Assembly: GCF_015910445.1 (NCBI RefSeq)
Contig: NZ_CP048882.1
Coordinates: 1,240,001 to 1,304,000 of the forward strand
Origin: Streptomyces bathyalis
GTDB taxonomy: Bacteria > Actinomycetota > Actinomycetes > Streptomycetales > Streptomycetaceae
DNA: 64,000 bases
Direction: 5' to 3'
Both the position numbers and the translations under genes were made by a program. The notes under the pieces were generated by a model. That model made no database searches, was not told the DNA's origin, and saw only the letters and a program-made list of their open reading frames with translations. Positions 16,291 to 26,103 of this stretch are shown here, in pieces (the first letter of the stretch is position 1; the number at the start of each line of letters is the position of its first letter).

Positions 16291-16320
16291 GGTGCAATCG
16301 TTTCCTCCGCGCGTTGCACG
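16291..16320. promoter_or_regulatory. LacI-type operator, site 2
   Basis: GTGCAA (16292-16297) and TTGCAC (16314-16319) have the same 16-nt spacing as site 1, and the left part reads TGCAATCGTTTCC, differing from site 1 at one base in 13. It lies 50 nt before the LacI start codon, which suggests autoregulation. Confidence 0.65.
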
Positions 16321-16369
16321 GTAGATACGCTTGTTGCGTCGAGCAGCAGGAAGAGGGGACACCAGGACG

Positions 16370-17413
16370 ATGGACAGGCCCGAGCCCGGGGACTCCGTGC
16401 CTGCGACCACAGGGGACAAACCGCCGACCATCGCCGACGTGGCACGGACCGCTGGTGTCAGCCGCTCCACGGTGTCACGGGCCCTCAACCGCGGGCACCG
16501 CTTCTACCGCAGCCCTTCCGCCGCGCGCATCCGTGAGGTCGCTGACACCATCGGCTACGCGCCCAACCCGGTGGCGTCCAACCTCCGCCGTCAGCAGACC
16601 AACACCATCGGCGTGCTGGTGCCCCGGCTCACCGACACCGTGATGGCCATGCTCTACGAGGAGATCGCCACCGCGGGCCTCAAACGCGGCTACCACACCG
16701 TCGTCGCCACCACCCACGACGACCCCACCCGCGAGCGCGAGAGCGGCGACGTCCTGCTCCAGCGCCGCGTCGACGGCCTGATCCTCACCACCGCCCGTAC
16801 CGACGGCGGCTTCTGTCAGGACCTGGCGGACAAGGGTGTCGCACACGTACTGGCACTGCGGGCCTACGCCGGCAGCCCGGCTGCGCTTGGCGACGACCAC
16901 CTGGGCGGCTATCTCGCCACTCGCCACCTCATAGACCTCGGCCACCGGCGCATCGCCCTGATCGCCGGGCCCGCCTACGCCTCGAGCGCTCTGGGCCGCC
17001 GCGCCGGCTACGAGGACGCGCTGCGGGAAGCCGGCATCCCTGTCGACGAAGCGTCGATCCTGCCCTCCAGCTTCAGCATGGAGAGCGGTGAGGACGCGGG
17101 GCGCCACCTACTCGACCTCGCCCCGAGGCCGACTGCGGTCTTCGCGGTCAACGACAACACGGCCGTCGGCCTCCTCTCCGCAGTCCAGCGCGCGGGCCTG
17201 CGCATCCCCGACGACCTCTCGGTGGTGGGCTACAACGACATCCCCCTGACAGCCCGTCTGCCCGTACCGCTGACGACGGTCCGCGTCCCTTTCGACGCCA
17301 TCGCCACCACCGCCGTCGACCAGCTCATCGACCTCATCACCGGCGCACCCACCGAAACCAGAACCTTCGCCCCCACTCTCATCCCCCGCCGCAGCACCGC
17401 GCGCGCAGCCTGA
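16370..17413 (+). CDS. LacI-family transcriptional regulator
   Basis: The 347-residue protein has an N-terminal LacI helix-turn-helix (PTIADVARTAGVSRSTVSRA, about residues 18-37) and hinge (YAPNPVASNLRRQQTNTIGV). A periplasmic-binding-like effector domain follows, with AVFAVNDNTAVGLLSAVQRA and LSVVGYNDIPL. ATG at 16370 has AGGA close upstream; 13 further in-frame codons exist before it. The matched operators upstream of this gene and of the lyase-transporter operon make that operon its most likely target. Confidence 0.9.
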   Translation: MDRPEPGDSVPATTGDKPPTIADVARTAGVSRSTVSRALNRGHRFYRSPSAARIREVADTIGYAPNPVASNLRRQQTNTIGVLVPRLTDTVMAMLYEEIATAGLKRGYHTVVATTHDDPTRERESGDVLLQRRVDGLILTTARTDGGFCQDLADKGVAHVLALRAYAGSPAALGDDHLGGYLATRHLIDLGHRRIALIAGPAYASSALGRRAGYEDALREAGIPVDEASILPSSFSMESGEDAGRHLLDLAPRPTAVFAVNDNTAVGLLSAVQRAGLRIPDDLSVVGYNDIPLTARLPVPLTTVRVPFDAIATTAVDQLIDLITGAPTETRTFAPTLIPRRSTARAA

Positions 17414-17688
17414 GCACCCGGCAACGGCCGACAGCCTGCTTTCGCGAGGGTCGGTCAGAGCGAACCGGAACTCATTCCTCACGAGCTACGGTCGTCGCCC
17501 TCCCACAAGGCGAGGTGGAGCGGCAGCTTGAGCGAATCTCCGGCCTACACGTTCGTGGGCGACACGAGGCAGCCGAGGACACCCACCAGTCGGCGCCGCC
17601 GCTGGCTCACGACATCCGGCCGGTCACGTGGCGTGAAATACGCGGAGGCAGGCGTGCGGTGCGGCGTCGAGAAGGCGATCATCGGAGC

Positions 17689-18267
17689 ATGGACATCACC
17701 CTTCGCCTCGCGCAACAGCCCGAAGCCGACGAGCTGCTCAGCCGCAGCCCCCTCGCCGTGATGACCGGGATGCTGCTCGACCAGCAGGTGCCGATGGAGT
17801 GGGCGTTCACAGGTCCGTACACCATCGCCCAGCGCATGGGCAGTGACGATCTGGACGCCCACGAGATCGCGGCGCGCGACCCGGAGGAATTCGCGGCACT
17901 GCTGTCGCAGAAGCCCGCCGTGCACCGCTATCCCGGCTCCATGGCCAAGCGCGTGCAGCAGCTGTGCCAGTACCTCGTCGACCATCACGACGGCGATGCG
18001 AGCGCGGTGTGGCGCGACGTCCCCACCGGCGCCGAAGTGCTCAAGCGCCTCAACGCCCTGCCCGGCTACGGCAAGCAGAAGTCCCAGATCTTCCTGGCTC
18101 TGCTGGGCAAGCAGATGGGTGTGACCCCCGAAGGCTGGCGCGAGGCCGCCGGCGCGTACGGCGACGCCGACGCACACCGCTCTGCCGCCGACATCACAGG
18201 ACAGGAATCCCTGGAAAAAGTCCGCGCCTTCAAGCAGGAGGCAAAGCGGGCCCGAAAGAAGACCTGA
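17689..18267 (+). CDS. HhH-GPD-type base-excision repair family protein (TIGR03252-like)
   Basis: The 192-residue protein begins MDITLRLAQQPEADELLSRS and has a helix-hairpin-helix-like LNALPGYGKQKSQIFLALLG at about residues 122-141. This is the pattern of an actinobacterial HhH-GPD family of unproven function related to DNA glycosylases. ATG at 17689 is taken because similarity begins there; 58 further codons upstream are unrelated. No catalytic Asp was assigned with confidence. A decayed fragment of a second copy lies at 24308-24430. Confidence 0.8.
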   Translation: MDITLRLAQQPEADELLSRSPLAVMTGMLLDQQVPMEWAFTGPYTIAQRMGSDDLDAHEIAARDPEEFAALLSQKPAVHRYPGSMAKRVQQLCQYLVDHHDGDASAVWRDVPTGAEVLKRLNALPGYGKQKSQIFLALLGKQMGVTPEGWREAAGAYGDADAHRSAADITGQESLEKVRAFKQEAKRARKKT

Positions 18268-18407
18268 CGGCGGCTGGTCATGATTGAGGCCGTTCTCGTG
18301 CGCCTTCAAGACCTTGCTCCGCCCCACCCGAGCACGGGCGCCTGCCCGGGGTCACCGAACCCCGGATGCGGTCGAGCAGGTCCCAGGTGCGTCTGATACC
18401 CCGTGGG

Positions 18408-18791
18408 TCAGGTGCTGGGACGAAGGTCCCACGCGTTCTGGAGAGCTGACTGCGCATCTTCCCCGAGAAGGCCGTGCGTCATCCCGCCTGGCAGGGTGGG
18501 AAGCTCAGCCCAGTGAGTGACGGTTTCCTCACTGGCAAGGCCGTAGGGCAAACGGACAATCCCGTCGGAGTCGACGAAACAGTCTCTGTGCTCTGCCCCG
18601 TCCTCACTCCAGTGCAGAGTCATGAAGACCATTGGCCTCACCAGCCAAAATTCCTCACCCGACGCCGTATCGGACTCAGCGGCGTTGTCAACCGGATACC
18701 GGCCCGTGATCGCTGCTGCCACGGGTGCACCGCTCCAAGGCAGCCTCTCGCGTGCGTCCACCCACGTCACCACGGCGTTCAGATTCGTCAT
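18408..18791 (-). CDS. Hypothetical protein
   Basis: The 127-residue product is not recognised. It begins MTNLNAVVTWVDARERLPWS, has a tryptophan- and acid-rich composition (EEFWLVRPMVFMTLHWSEDG) and ends in a possible amphipathic helix. ATG at 18791 is preceded by GAGGGGG, which supports translation and this start over an upstream ATG. The INxxVVTWVxAxERLPW pattern suggests a small cytosolic protein of a domain of unknown function. It is convergent with the HhH-GPD gene and divergent from the two-component genes. Confidence 0.6.
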   Translation of the reverse strand: MTNLNAVVTWVDARERLPWSGAPVAAAITGRYPVDNAAESDTASGEEFWLVRPMVFMTLHWSEDGAEHRDCFVDSDGIVRLPYGLASEETVTHWAELPTLPGGMTHGLLGEDAQSALQNAWDLRPST

Positions 18792-18923
18792 CTTCCCCCT
18801 CGCTGAGGCACCCGGCACTCAGTGGTTCGAGCCATATCGCCGGTCAAGGCAGCGCGGCGTTGCCCAGCACGTATGTGGTTTTCGATACGCCGACGATATG
18901 CGCCTACTCGTAGCATTCGGAGC

Positions 18924-19623
<700 letters not shown>

Positions 19624-19631
<8 letters not shown>

Positions 19632-20757
19632 GGCACCTGGGTTGAGCGTGCGCCTCAAGCTCACCCTCAGCTACGCCGGATTCCTCATGCTTGCCAGTGT
19701 CCTGCTGCTCGCGGCGGTATGGGTGTTCCTCCTCCGTTATGTCCCCGACCGTGCGATGCTCATCAACCCCGATGACAGGCCCGCGAATGGTGTTTTCCCC
19801 GTCCGGTCCGCCCTCCTGGACGTTTTCGCTCCGAGGGCAGCCGCAGTACTGGCGTTCCTGCTGGTGTTCGGCCTCGTGGGAGGGTGGATCCTCGCCGGCC
19901 GGATGCTCGCCCCGCTGACCCGCATCACCGACGCCGCCCGGCTGGCCTCGACCGGATCGCTCTCCCACCGGATCCGGCTACCGGGCCGCAAAGATGAGTT
20001 CCGCGAACTCGCCGACGTCTTCGACGGCATGCTCGAGCGGCTCGAGGTGCACGTCGCCGAACAGCAGAGATTCGCAGCCAACGCCTCTCACGAGCTGCGC
20101 ACCCCGCTCGCGATCTCGAAGACACTTCTCGACGTGGCCCGCAGCGATCCGACCCGCGACACGGGCGAAATCATCGACCGCCTCCACGCCGTCAACACCC
20201 GAGCGATCGACCTCACTGAAGCGTTGCTCGTGCTCAGCCGCGCCAACCAGCGGTCCTTCACCCGGGAACATGTCGACCTGTCCCTCATGGCGGAACAAGC
20301 CACCGAAACGCTCCTCCCCCTTGCCGAAAAGCATGGCGTCACCGTCGAGACATCCGGCGACATCAGCCTCGCCATCGGCTCACACGCGCTCCTGCTGCAG
20401 CTGACCACGAACCTCGTGCACAACGCGATCGTCCACAACTTGCCTGAGCAGGGCACTGTGTGGGTCAACACCAGCGTCCGCTTCAACAGTGTGGTGCTCA
20501 CTGTCGAGAACACCGGCGAGAAGCTCACCACGGAGACGGCCTCGACGCTCACAAGTCCGTTCCAGCGCGGCACCGGGCGCATACACACCGATCACGCAGG
20601 CGTCGGCCTCGGCTTGACCATCGTCGAGACAATCGCCCACGCGCACGACGGAACACTCACCCTCACCCCGCGCTCCGGCGGCGGGATCCGCATCGCTGTG
20701 GAACTACCCGCGGTATCCCCGCACACGGACAGGTCCGGTGAGGATTCAGGGAGTTGA
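19624..20757 (+). CDS. Sensor histidine kinase, VanS-like
   Basis: The 377-residue kinase has two membrane helices (about residues 15-38 and 67-92) around a short extracellular loop, then HAMP (about 95-150). The H-box is ANASHELRTPLAISKTLLDVA, the N-box LTTNLVHNAIVHN, and the G-boxes VENTGE and GVGLGLTIVETIA. GTG at 19624 overlaps the response-regulator stop by 8 nt and has GGGAGG upstream. It resembles VanS of streptomycetes. The signal is probably at the cell envelope. Its 3' end overlaps the convergent VanZ-like gene by 12 nt. Confidence 0.88.
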
Positions 20758-21459
20758 CGGGTGGCCGGCTGCGAGGTGTCCAGGCCGATCCGAGGACGCT
20801 GTGGCCGTGGCGCGCCACCATCGGCGCGACGCCAGCGCGGCCAGCCCGGCTCCGGCGGCGTTGAGCAGCACGTCGTCGACAGAGGACACCCGGTCCAGCC
20901 GCAGGACGTACTGTGCGGCCTCGACCAGGACAGAGCAGCCCGCCCCGAGCGCCAGGACCCGCGGCACCGACGCCAGCGCCCCGAACCGCAGCGGGGCGAG
21001 GAACCCCAGCGCCGCGAACACCAGCAGGTTGCCGACGACCTGGCCCGTGTCCATCGTCAGCAGATCCCGCAGCGGTACCAGGCTCATGACGGCACCGGCC
21101 TCGTCGCCCGGCAGCATGATCATCCAGACCCACGGCACCGTTCCGTAGACCATGCCGACCTCGGCCAGCGACGTCCGCCACGCCCGCGCCGGCGTGGTGC
21201 CGGAGACACTCCGACGGCGGGCCAGAGCCCACACCGCCAGTGCGGCCAACGGCAGCGCGGCCACCGTGATGAGTGCCACGCCATTGAACGTTCCGACCCA
21301 GACGTGCCAGACCGGCCTGTGCAACGGCATGGACAAGATCTTCAGTACCGCGTCGACCGGGCCGAACGCAGCGATTGCTGCTCCGGTGATCGCCAGACTG
21401 ACGATCACGATCCTGCGCGTACGACGGGCTGGGGCTGACGGTGATGTGCTGTGGTCCAT
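20746..21459 (-). CDS. VanZ-like family membrane protein
   Basis: The 237-residue protein has about five hydrophobic segments and the VanZ-family signature. NLLVFAALGFLAPLRF precedes a glutamate-bearing helix (CSVLVEAAQYVLRL) and RVSSVDDVLLNAAGAGLAAL. VanZ of enterococci gives low-level teicoplanin resistance; most homologs are uncharacterised. I take ATG at 21459 (GGGGG nearby); an upstream extension lacks similarity. It is convergent with the VanR/VanS-like pair, and functional linkage is only suggested by proximity. Confidence 0.78.
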   Translation of the reverse strand: MDHSTSPSAPARRTRRIVIVSLAITGAAIAAFGPVDAVLKILSMPLHRPVWHVWVGTFNGVALITVAALPLAALAVWALARRRSVSGTTPARAWRTSLAEVGMVYGTVPWVWMIMLPGDEAGAVMSLVPLRDLLTMDTGQVVGNLLVFAALGFLAPLRFGALASVPRVLALGAGCSVLVEAAQYVLRLDRVSSVDDVLLNAAGAGLAALASRRWWRATATASSDRPGHLAAGHPSTP

Positions 21460-21865
21460 GCCCCCAGTGAAGAAGGAAGACTGTGTTGCGGGCGTATGCG
21501 CTTTTCGATGCGCTCGCGACACACGGGTCCCCGGCGGGACGAACTGATCCCGCGGACCCGGCGGCAGCCCAACCGCGCGGACGCCACGAAGAGCTTCGCT
21601 CGCACCCGCGATGACCTCCACAAGCGTGGAGTGGGCGCTCAACTCCTCGGCGCTGCTTCAGCTTTGCGAGCTCGACCGTGGCGTGAGCAGTTGACGCAGC
21701 GGAACCGCCCAACGAGGCAGACCGCTCAGGGACGAAGGGCCAGATCGGGCACCAACCCCCACCTGAACCTTCACGCCGGGCGGCGTCACCTGGCTGTTGG
21801 GGGGCAGGACGTTGCTGACAGAGCTCTAGGCCGGATCCGCTCGGGTGAGGGAGGGCTGCCCACGG
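21460..21865. other. 406-bp gap without a supportable gene
   Basis: Open frames cross this stretch on both strands but none has a ribosome site with recognisable protein sequence. It should contain the promoter of the VanZ-like gene and the end of the Lrp gene. No hairpin, repeat or RNA gene was identified. Confidence 0.4.
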
Positions 21866-22357
21866 TCAAGAGCCCCTCCGTTCCCGGCCCTGTGGCGCGA
21901 GGACTGGGCCTCCCTCCCACGACGCGAAAACGAGGTAGGTCTGCAGTCGGCCGACCTCCTGTCGGGCGGTGAAGGCGAGTACCAGCTGCTGCAGGTCGGC
22001 GGTGTCGGCGCAGGCCACCTGGACGAGGAAGTCGTCGGGCCCGGTGACGTGCTGGAGGCTGCGGGTTTCGGGCAGAGCCTGTGCCCAGGCGACGAATGGG
22101 TCCACGAGAGGCCGGGAGTGGGCGACGAACTGCACCGCCAGCACCGCCTCGATTCCACGGCCGACAGCCTGCGGACTGACCTTCGCATGGAAGCCGGAGA
22201 TCACGCCGGCCCGCTGCAGACGCTGGGTCCGGGCCAGGCAGGTTGAGGGAGCGATCCCGACCCGCCCTGCCAGCACCTTGTTGGCCAGCCGACCGTCCTT
22301 CTGCAACTCACGCAGGATCGCTGAATCTATCGAATCCAAAGTCACACTTTCGCTCAT
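21866..22357 (-). CDS. Lrp/AsnC-family transcriptional regulator
   Basis: The 163-residue product has the AsnC helix-turn-helix (LDSIDSAILRELQKDGRLAN then VGIAPSTCLARTQRLQRAGV) at residues 7-53. The RAM ligand domain follows (HSRPLVDPFVAWAQALPETRSLQHVTGPDDFLVQVACAD compressed over residues 80-120). Such proteins usually sense amino acids and control the divergent enzyme gene. Here that is a PLP-dependent gamma-lyase/synthase 59 nt away, so a sulfur amino acid is a reasonable guess for the ligand. Confidence 0.87.
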   Translation of the reverse strand: MSESVTLDSIDSAILRELQKDGRLANKVLAGRVGIAPSTCLARTQRLQRAGVISGFHAKVSPQAVGRGIEAVLAVQFVAHSRPLVDPFVAWAQALPETRSLQHVTGPDDFLVQVACADTADLQQLVLAFTARQEVGRLQTYLVFASWEGGPVLAPQGRERRGS

Positions 22358-22416
22358 GGACCGAATCTAGAACAGTCACGGACCACTATTCGCGAACGGG
22401 CACCCACGCTTGCTCC

Positions 22417-23571
22417 ATGACTTCCTGGACCACCCGCGCACTTCACGCGGGACGTGACGACCTCGTCGGCCTCGGCCTGCATGTGCCTCCACTCGACCTG
22501 TCCACCACCTATCCGAGTCGCGACAGCGCCGGCGAGGCCGACCGCCTGGATATCCTCGGCACGGGTGCCACTGACGGTGGTCTCCCCGTCTACGGCCGGC
22601 TCGGCAACCCGACTGTTGCTCGCTTCGAAACAGCCCTGGCCGAACTGGAGGGCGCGCAGGCAGCGGCCGCTTTCGCCAGCGGGATGGCGGCGCTCTCCGC
22701 GGTTCTGATCGCGCAAGTTGCCTCTGGGCGCCCGCACGTCGTCGGCGTACGTCCGCTGTACGGGACGAGCGATGTCCTGCTCACCTCCGGACTGCTGGGC
22801 ACTTCCGTGACGTGGGCGCCCGTGGAGAAGGTCGCTGCGGCGGTGCGCCCCGAGACCGGCCTCGTCATGGTGGAGACGCCGGCCAATCCGACGCTCTGCG
22901 AGGTCGACATCCGGGCGCTGGCCGACAGCGTGGCACCGGTACCGCTACTGGTGGACAACACCTTCGCGACGCCCGTCCTGCAGCGGCCGCTGGCACTGGG
23001 GGCGGCAATCGTGCTGCATAGTGCGACGAAGTACCTCGGCGGTCATGGCGACGCGATGGGCGGAATCGTGGCTGGCGAAGACACGTTCGTGGAGGCACTG
23101 CGGCGAGTGCGGTTCATGACCGGCGGAGTGTTGCACCCGGTCGCGGGATACCAACTCCTGCGGGGGCTCTCGACGCTGGAAGTGCGAGTGCGAGCCGCGT
23201 CGGCAAACGCCGCTGAGCTCGCAGGCCGATTGGCGGACCACCCGGCCGTAAGCAGGGTGCACTACCCGGGGCTTGAGGGTGCCGCCCGGCCCCGCGGCCA
23301 AATGAGCAGCGGAGGCGCGATGGTCTCCTTCGAGACCCACGCCGACCCGCACACCGTCATCGGCGCAGTCCGGCTCTTCACCCCAGCGGTCAGCCTGGGC
23401 AGCGTCGACAGCCTCATCCAGCACCCGGTCTCGCTCAGCCACCACGTCATGGACCCCGGTTCCCGCGACGGGGCCGGCGTCTCGCCCCGACTTCTGCGCG
23501 TCTCGGTGGGCCTTGAGGACGTTGACGACCTGTGGAGCGATCTCGACCAAGCACTCCGCGCCGGAGATTAG
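22417..23571 (+). CDS. Cys/Met-metabolism PLP-dependent enzyme (trans-sulfuration family)
   Basis: The 384-residue protein is a fold-type I PLP enzyme. It has YGRLGNPTVARFETALAELE (cofactor phosphate region of the neighbouring subunit), VMVETPANPTLCEVDI and the PLP-lysine motif HSATKYLGGHGD near residue 206. Members include methionine gamma-lyase, cystathionine gamma-lyase/synthase and O-acylhomoserine sulfhydrylases; exact activity cannot be told by eye. ATG at 22417 has family similarity from the first residues. It is divergent from an Lrp-type regulator that probably controls it. Confidence 0.88.
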   Translation: MTSWTTRALHAGRDDLVGLGLHVPPLDLSTTYPSRDSAGEADRLDILGTGATDGGLPVYGRLGNPTVARFETALAELEGAQAAAAFASGMAALSAVLIAQVASGRPHVVGVRPLYGTSDVLLTSGLLGTSVTWAPVEKVAAAVRPETGLVMVETPANPTLCEVDIRALADSVAPVPLLVDNTFATPVLQRPLALGAAIVLHSATKYLGGHGDAMGGIVAGEDTFVEALRRVRFMTGGVLHPVAGYQLLRGLSTLEVRVRAASANAAELAGRLADHPAVSRVHYPGLEGAARPRGQMSSGGAMVSFETHADPHTVIGAVRLFTPAVSLGSVDSLIQHPVSLSHHVMDPGSRDGAGVSPRLLRVSVGLEDVDDLWSDLDQALRAGD

Positions 23572-23616
23572 CCGCCGACGTTGCGCTGGCGCCCACCGCG
23601 ACCTTGATAGCCCGCA

Positions 23617-24066
23617 TTACCAGGGACCGTGGTAGCCCAGTCCCAGAGCCAGGGCGGCAGCAGCGGTGGCAAGGAACACGATCCCGCCCACGATGTCGCG
23701 GGACCCCACCCGCAGGTGGGCGATGATCGCGCCGATGAAGTACAGCACGAGGCCGGAGGCGGCGAGGGTCCCCAGGAGCGGCACGGCGAACCCCGCCAGC
23801 AGACCCATGGCACCCGCTGCCAGCAGCATTCCCAGCACCGGTACCCACTTCCGGGGCACGCCCTTCATGTCCGCCTGGGACTTGGGGTATTCGTGGCCGA
23901 TCAGGTAGAAGACCGCGGCGGCACCGTTGAAGACCGCGCCGAGCATGGTGACCGTGACGTAGGCGGCGAACACGATTCTCCGTTTCAACGGGAGTACTAC
24001 TGCCGGGCACTCGGTCGTGGGATGTCCTTCTCCTGAAGACGAACCCACCGACTCGATTTGTGACAT
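23617..24066 (-). CDS. DoxX-like small membrane protein
   Basis: The 149-residue product has four hydrophobic helices from about residue 30 (RIVFAAYVTVTMLGAVFNGA, VLGMLLAAGAMGLLAGFAVP and two more), in the manner of DoxX-like proteins of unknown function. The first 28 residues are polar and may not belong to the mature protein; the start is uncertain, as the ribosome site is weak. It is convergent with the PLP-enzyme gene, 45 nt apart. Confidence 0.65.
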   Translation of the reverse strand: MSQIESVGSSSGEGHPTTECPAVVLPLKRRIVFAAYVTVTMLGAVFNGAAAVFYLIGHEYPKSQADMKGVPRKWVPVLGMLLAAGAMGLLAGFAVPLLGTLAASGLVLYFIGAIIAHLRVGSRDIVGGIVFLATAAAALALGLGYHGPW

Positions 24067-24307
24067 CGGTTAGCCGCCCGGCGCGGTGCCAGTGGTCTCG
24101 AAAGCCGGCGCCTTCTGTTTCACGGCCCGAGGCGCGGTGCGGCAGCTTCCACTGCTCGCCCGGATCGCCTTCATGTTGGGCGCCTCTGTGACCGTGACGG
24201 CACTGTCCGTCTGGGAGATGTACCGGCTCCGCAACCACCACGGACTGCGACTCCGCGCGGCCTTGCAGCGCTGACGCGGCCTCGAGATCGGGCACTGCGC
24301 CGACCGC

Positions 24308-24430
24308 CGGCCAACAGGTGCCTATGGAATGGGCGTTCACCGGTCCGCACACCATCGCGCAGCGCGTGGAGCGAGCTGGACGCGCATCGCCCGCCTCCAC
24401 GCGCTCCCCTGTACGGCAAGCAGCGGGACG
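24308..24430 (+). pseudogene. Decayed fragment of an HhH-GPD gene (paralog of 17689-18267)
   Basis: The stretch encodes QQVPMEWAFTGPHTIAQRV, nearly identical to QQVPMEWAFTGPYTIAQRM of the intact gene. A collapsed segment follows that ends in sequence matching its ALPGYGKQK region. About 70 codons in between are missing and the frame is lost afterwards. No ribosome site precedes it. It is a deletion relic rather than a working gene. Confidence 0.7.
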
Positions 24431-24517
24431 TGACCCGATTCGTGGTTGGCAGCGCCGGGCAACGCCGGCAGACCAGCACGGTTTGGCACGAGGAGGCGGG
24501 CGCACTCACACGTGGAG

Positions 24518-26068
24518 CTAGGCCGCCCGTCGCCGCTGCGGCTGGGGAACGGACTGGCGCTTCGGCCGTCCGGTGCTGCCCTGGGATGACCCGGAGGTGC
24601 GCCGGGCCTGGGCGGGGCGGCCGCGTCGGCCGCGGGCCGAGGAGGCGCTTCGCCTGGCCGGTTCCGTCACGGGGGCGGCGATGGTGACAGCGACGCCGGA
24701 GGGCCTCCGGGCACCGGTGATGCGGCTCAGTTCCGCCTCGCCGGAGCGGACCTGGGCGATCTTCGGCGTGATGCCGGCATCGGTCATCAGGCGTGTCAGG
24801 TCGCGGCGTTGTTCGGGCAGCACCAGCGTGACGACACTGCCCGATTCGCCGGCACGGGCGGTGCGGCCACCGCGGTGCAAGTAGTCCTTGTGGTCGCTCG
24901 GCGGGTCGACATTGACCACGAGGTCGAGGCTGTCGATGTGGATGCCGCGGGCCGCGACGTTGGTGGCCACCAGCACAGAGACGTCGCCGGACTTGAACTG
25001 GGCGAGGGTGCGCGTGCGTTGGGGCTGTGACTTGCCCCCGTGCAGGGCGGCCGCCCGTACGCCGCTCTTCAGCAGGTGCTTGGTGAGCTTGTTCACGGCG
25101 TGCTTGGTGTCCAGGAACATCAGCACCCGGCCGTCGCGGGCGGCGATCTCGGTGGTGGTGGCGTACTTGTCCGCGCTGTGGACGTGCAGGACGTGGTGTT
25201 CCATCGTGGTGACCGCGCCGGCGGAGGGGTCGACGGAGTGCACGACCGGGTCGTGCAGGTAACGGCGGACCAGGAGATCGACGTTGCGGTCCAAGGTGGC
25301 CGAGAACAGCATCCGCTGGCCCCCGGCACGCACCAGGTCGAGCAGTTCGGTGACCTGGGGCATGAAGCCCATGTCCGCCATCTGATCGGCTTCGTCCAGC
25401 ACGGTGATGGCGACTCGGTCCAGTCGGCAGTCGCCACGCCCGAGGAGGTCCTTCAGCCGGCCCGGGGTCGCGACGACGACCTCGGCTCCGGCGTGCAGTG
25501 CGCCGGCCTGACGGCCGATCGACATGCCGCCGACGACGGTGGCAATCCGCAAGCTCATCGACCGGGCGTACGGGGTCAGCGCATCGGTGACCTGCTGTGC
25601 GAGCTCCCGCGTGGGGACGAGAACCAGAGCCAACGGCTGGCGGGACTCCGCTCGTTGGCCCGCAGTACGGGCCAGCAGGGCGAGGCCGAAGGCGAGTGTC
25701 TTGCCCGACCCGGTGCGCCCGCGGCCCAGGACGTCCCGCCCCGCGAGGGAGTTGGGCAGGGTGGCTCCCTGAATGGGGAACGGTACGGTCACGCCCTCGG
25801 CGCGCAGCGCCGCCAACAGAGGCGCGGGCATGTCCAGTTCAGCGAACGCCGTTGCGGCGGGCAGCGCCGGGGTCATGGTCTCCGGGAGCGCGAACTCTCC
25901 CTGCAGTGCGGCAGGACGGCGCCCCTTGCCGCCGGAACGGGCGGAGGTTCCGGACCGCTTCTGGCCGGTCCTGCCGCTCGGGGACTGAAAGCGGCGCCCG
26001 CCACCCTTGCCGGAGCCGGCGGAGCGGTCGCGGAAGTTGCGGTCGTTCGTGCGTGCTGTGCGGTTCAT
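24518..26068 (-). CDS. DEAD-box RNA helicase
   Basis: The 516-residue protein has a basic N-terminal tail (MNRTARTNDRNFRDRSAGSG) and Q-motif VPFPIQGATLP. Motif I is GRTGSGKT, followed by PTRELAQ, DEAD, SAT and the C-terminal RecA motifs ARGIHIDSLDLV and HRGGRTARAG, then an Arg/Ser-rich tail. This is the layout of cold-associated helicases such as CsdA/RhlE. ATG at 26068 has GAGGAAGG 6 nt upstream, partly inside a hairpin. It lies downstream of a cold-shock protein gene in the same direction; that pairing is known from streptomycetes and fits RNA unfolding in the cold. Confidence 0.92.
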   Translation of the reverse strand: MNRTARTNDRNFRDRSAGSGKGGGRRFQSPSGRTGQKRSGTSARSGGKGRRPAALQGEFALPETMTPALPAATAFAELDMPAPLLAALRAEGVTVPFPIQGATLPNSLAGRDVLGRGRTGSGKTLAFGLALLARTAGQRAESRQPLALVLVPTRELAQQVTDALTPYARSMSLRIATVVGGMSIGRQAGALHAGAEVVVATPGRLKDLLGRGDCRLDRVAITVLDEADQMADMGFMPQVTELLDLVRAGGQRMLFSATLDRNVDLLVRRYLHDPVVHSVDPSAGAVTTMEHHVLHVHSADKYATTTEIAARDGRVLMFLDTKHAVNKLTKHLLKSGVRAAALHGGKSQPQRTRTLAQFKSGDVSVLVATNVAARGIHIDSLDLVVNVDPPSDHKDYLHRGGRTARAGESGSVVTLVLPEQRRDLTRLMTDAGITPKIAQVRSGEAELSRITGARRPSGVAVTIAAPVTEPARRSASSARGRRGRPAQARRTSGSSQGSTGRPKRQSVPQPQRRRAA

Positions 26069-26076
26069 GCAGAACC

Positions 26077-26103
26077 TTCCTCGATGCGGCGCGTATCGAG
26101 GAA
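26077..26103 (-). promoter_or_regulatory. Hairpin masking the helicase ribosome-binding site
   Basis: TTCCTCGAT (26103-26095) and ATCGAGGAA (26085-26077) form a perfect 9-bp stem with a 9-nt loop in the helicase mRNA leader. The 3' arm contains most of the GAGGAAGG ribosome site. Folding would block initiation, so this is a candidate translational switch. Confidence 0.55.

Noticed and set aside
21451..21972. 173-codon plus-strand frame
   Set aside because: Basic, low-complexity text typical of shadow frames, overlapping the ends of two supported genes.
24086..24274. 62-codon plus-strand frame with one hydrophobic segment
   Set aside because: No ribosome site, no recognised family, and it lies in a gap that already holds gene debris; it could be a relic but cannot be supported.
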